Shown here in pieces: positions 61,684 to 64,000 of a DNA stretch of 64,000 bases. The stretch lies in NCBI RefSeq assembly GCF_009730915.1, contig NC_052475.1, forward strand, positions 25,667,016 to 25,731,015, in the 5' to 3' direction. This DNA comes from Dioscorea cayenensis subsp. rotundata (taxonomy: Eukaryota; Streptophyta; Magnoliopsida; Dioscoreales; Dioscoreaceae). Position 1 is the first letter of the stretch. Every line of letters begins with the position of its first letter. Position numbers and translations under genes: made by a program. The notes beneath the pieces were generated by a model. The model was not told the DNA's origin. It worked only from the letters and a program-made list of their open reading frames with translations, and did no database searches.

Positions 61684-63800
61684 ATGGCATCCTCGTCTTC
61701 GATTCCAACTGCCTCCGCGGCGGTGGGGAAGCTCTCCTCCTCGTTGCCCCCTGCCGCCGCCGCTGCTCCAAGCCGGCCTGCCCTTAGGGTCTCCTTCCGT
61801 TTGTCATCGGTGCCCGCGAAGCTCGTCTTCCGGTCCTCACAGGTTTGGAGAATCCGCGCATTTCTTGTTTTCTGGAGTGATTTGATAGCTTTGCTTGTTG
61901 ATGGATTTTTTTTGTTTTTTTGTCGTATGATGTGGGTGCGTGATTTGTGTTCGAATTTGTTCGCATTTTGGTATTTTATGTTTTAGTTTTGGTTTTATGG
62001 ATTCCTGCCTCTGATTCAGATGCAGCCGGTGAAATTTCTGCTTAAAAAAAAAAAGTCTCTTTTTATATATTTCTTGTGCTGTGCTTGTTTTATTTATCTC
62101 ATTTATTGGAGTCCTTTTTCTTTTTCGTGTATGTATATATACTTGCAATTGCGATAAGAACTTTAAGACTAAAAATGATACGCTGTTTGTGGGAAACCTG
62201 TTCTCCGGCTCGTATGTATTGAAGGTTTGGTTTTAATGAATTCCTGCCTCTGGTTTTGATTCAGGCAAAGAATTTTCTGCTAGTAAAGGATAACAGATTT
62301 CTCGTGTTCATCTTCATGTTTGACAAATTTATTGAAGTCCTTTTTCCTTTTTGGGCATGAATAGGCACTGTCAATTATGATGAAGAGGTATAACACTAAA
62401 ATGGTATGCTATTGTCTGGCTTCCAGGCATTGAAGATTTGCTCTGGCAGATCAACCTTTGTTAAAGCGCAAATGAATGAGGTAACTTCAACATTAGCTCA
62501 AAGACTTCGGCTTGCTTTGTATTCATTCTGTGTGGGACTTGCTTTTGGACCCCTTTTTGGACGCATTTTCAAGGTTGCCGGCAGTTCTTCAAATGATGCA
62601 GCACCTGCAAAGTCCAATGTTGAGATACCTGAGCCCAAAGAGAAAGACCCTCCATCAGTTCCAATGTCTGAGGAAGCAGTCTCTGAGTTCATGACCCAAG
62701 TTGCTAGCCTTGTCAAGTATGCTATGCTTTTCCATGGTCTCTCATTTTAGATGTGTTTGCTGGGATGGGATTCAGTGCCAATGCATTTTGTTTGTGTTTG
62801 CAGGCTTGTTGATTCCAAGGACATTGTTGAGTTGCAGCTGAAGCAGCTTGGCTGCGAACTGATAATTCGCAAGAAGGAAGCTGTTCCTCAGCCCCTGGCA
62901 GCAATGCCTGCTGTGACGATGCATCCACCTCCACAGCTGGCTGCCATGCCATCACAATTTCCTCCACCAGCATCCCCATCCACCTCCCTCGCACCATCAC
63001 CTGCTGCTGCAGTGGCACCAACTTCTGCGCCATCATCAGCCCCTAAGCCGCCTAAGTCGTCTCATCCTCCTCTCAAGAGCCCCATGGCTGGAACATTCTA
63101 CAGAAGCCCAGGTCCAGGGTTAGCTCCATTTGTGAAGGTGATAAATGCTGTCAAATTTACTTTTGTATTTGTTGTTGCGAGGAAGAATGATAAAATATAT
63201 GCTGCTTAATGTTTGATATCTTCTCTTCATTTTAGCTTATAAGTTTTTCTGCTCATTGAAGGTTGGTGATAAAGTTAACAAAGGACAAGTTATTTGTATA
63301 ATTGAGGCCATGAAGCTGATGAATGAAATTGAGGCAAGTCTAACATCCTTTATTTTATTTTATTTTTTTTTGCGGTGATCACATTAAGCATTTTTCTTTG
63401 CATAGAGTTTTTTTTTATCCTTGTTTATGGTGTTTCCAGTTACCCTTATCCTTATTTTATTTAAAGAATGTTTTCACAAAAAAAAAAAATCTCTAGTTGC
63501 ATTTCTTCATCTCTAAGGAAAGTTGCAGCTCATCTCTGAGAAGATACGAAGATAATTAGTGTTTCATTATTGATGACAATTTAGGAGTTGAATGGACTTA
63601 ATTTTGGTTGTCTATGAATCTGTTTATAAAGCATATGGTGGTAAACAAATGCACATACTTTTTTGCATCCGTTGGATTTATTTTTTGAATATGTTCAAAT
63701 TTTTGTTTTCACTTTTCAGTACAACTGTGGAGTAGCAAGCATTAGGGACATTCATGGTTCTAGTCTGGTTGGAGTTGTGGGTGGGCCTTTGAAGTACTAA
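61684..63800 (+). CDS. BCCP: biotin carboxyl carrier protein of plastid acetyl-CoA carboxylase
   Basis: BCCP carries the biotin that shuttles carboxyl groups in heteromeric acetyl-CoA carboxylase, the first step of plastid fatty-acid synthesis. Exons: 61684-61842, 62427-62480, 62574-62716, 62804-63137, 63262-63333, 63720-63800. Sum 843 nt, 280 residues, typical length. A Ser/Ala-rich transit peptide is followed by [35 protein letters not shown] text, a long Pro/Ala/Ser linker, then [22 protein letters not shown] and the biotinylation motif [12 protein letters not shown] (acceptor Lys about 248). Two oddities: intron 5 starts with GC (GAG|GCAAGT), and the last exon encodes [13 protein letters not shown] and onward instead of the family's ADQSGT-type end. 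An alternative last exon beyond the window cannot be excluded. Confidence 0.88.
61991..62355. repeat. duplicated segment within BCCP intron 1
   Basis: GGTTTTATGGATTCCTGCC at 61991 recurs as GGTTTTAATGAATTCCTGCC at 62229. Downstream text is also shared in order (TTTCTGCT, ATTTCT or GATTTCT, GTGTTCAT/TTGTTTTA, TTTATTG(G/A)AGTCCTTTTTC), giving a period of about 238 bp. An old diverged tandem duplication. Confidence 0.65.
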
Positions 63801-64000
63801 ACTCTTTGATTTTGTGAATAGTTGAAACCAAACTGTTTCATGTCAAAATCAAACAGATCAACTGAACTGAACCCAGAAAATCCACCCCGGTTCATTTGTT
63901 TTCTTGGCTTGCCTATTGTCCTGATACTGTATATATATCTGCTTAGCTTAGTGTTCTGTTAGCTTCAATTTCATATGCACATGTAAACATGTATGTTTGT

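Noticed and set aside
1..64000. CRISPR arrays, operons, bacterial-type promoters, tRNA or rRNA genes
   Set aside because: The window is plant nuclear DNA; no regularly spaced repeat array with unique spacers and no cloverleaf-like tRNA gene was recognised. The only polymerase III-like boxes are in the SINE candidates.

Overview
The window is nuclear DNA of a flowering plant. Genes are intron-rich with canonical GT-AG junctions, the gaps are AT-rich and full of microsatellites, and the protein families are plant ones (plastid BCCP, SKU5-type cupredoxin proteins, clade-E-like PP2C, SCPL peptidase). I cannot name the species. All exon structures below were worked out by hand from reading frame, splice signals and family resemblance, without transcript data.

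Layout, left to right. (1) 1-10067, minus: the 5' part of a VPS13 (chorein) lipid-transfer gene; ten clean exons are followed at the window edge by an exon-like stretch broken in several frames. (2) 14156-20523, plus: a complete 14-exon serine carboxypeptidase-like gene with an intact Ser-Asp-His triad. (3) 21457-25839, minus: a complete 5-exon PP2C phosphatase with a myristoylation-type N-terminus. (4) 31797-36683, minus: a complete 9-exon SKU5-similar gene whose last exon supplies a GPI-type tail. (5) 38292-44284, minus: a 10-exon pepsin-like aspartyl protease gene carrying one extra base that breaks the frame in exon 4. (6) 47611-50587, plus: a 7-exon SNAP43/SNAPC1-like subunit of the snRNA-activating complex, with 5' and 3' UTR introns. 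(7) 52029-61396: a Mutator-like element (MULE) flanked by a perfect 9-bp target duplication. (8) 61684-63800, plus: a plastid biotin carboxyl carrier protein gene starting 288 bp from the transposon.

The most unusual region is the MULE. It holds two convergent decayed genes: on the plus strand a plant-mobile-domain/DUF1985-like part followed by a Ulp1-like (C48) cysteine-protease part, and on the minus strand a MULE transposase with recognisable DDE, SWIM and zinc-knuckle remnants. This matches the known association of MULEs with Ulp1-like genes (Kaonashi-type). What I cannot match to anything known is its AT-rich spacer DNA, built from loosely periodic units with a GYTTAA(A) core, a 257-bp tandem duplication where the two genes converge, and a ~250-bp imperfect inverted repeat near the right end. 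The coding remnants are broken mainly by small indels while CpG stays common, so either the copy is young and indel-damaged or the consensus sequence is under-polished here.

The host genes look like unrelated neighbours with housekeeping, cell-wall, protease and signalling roles; nothing suggests a gene cluster. Smaller repeats (an LTR-like segment, SINE-like and MITE-like candidates, short direct duplications) sit in introns and gaps.
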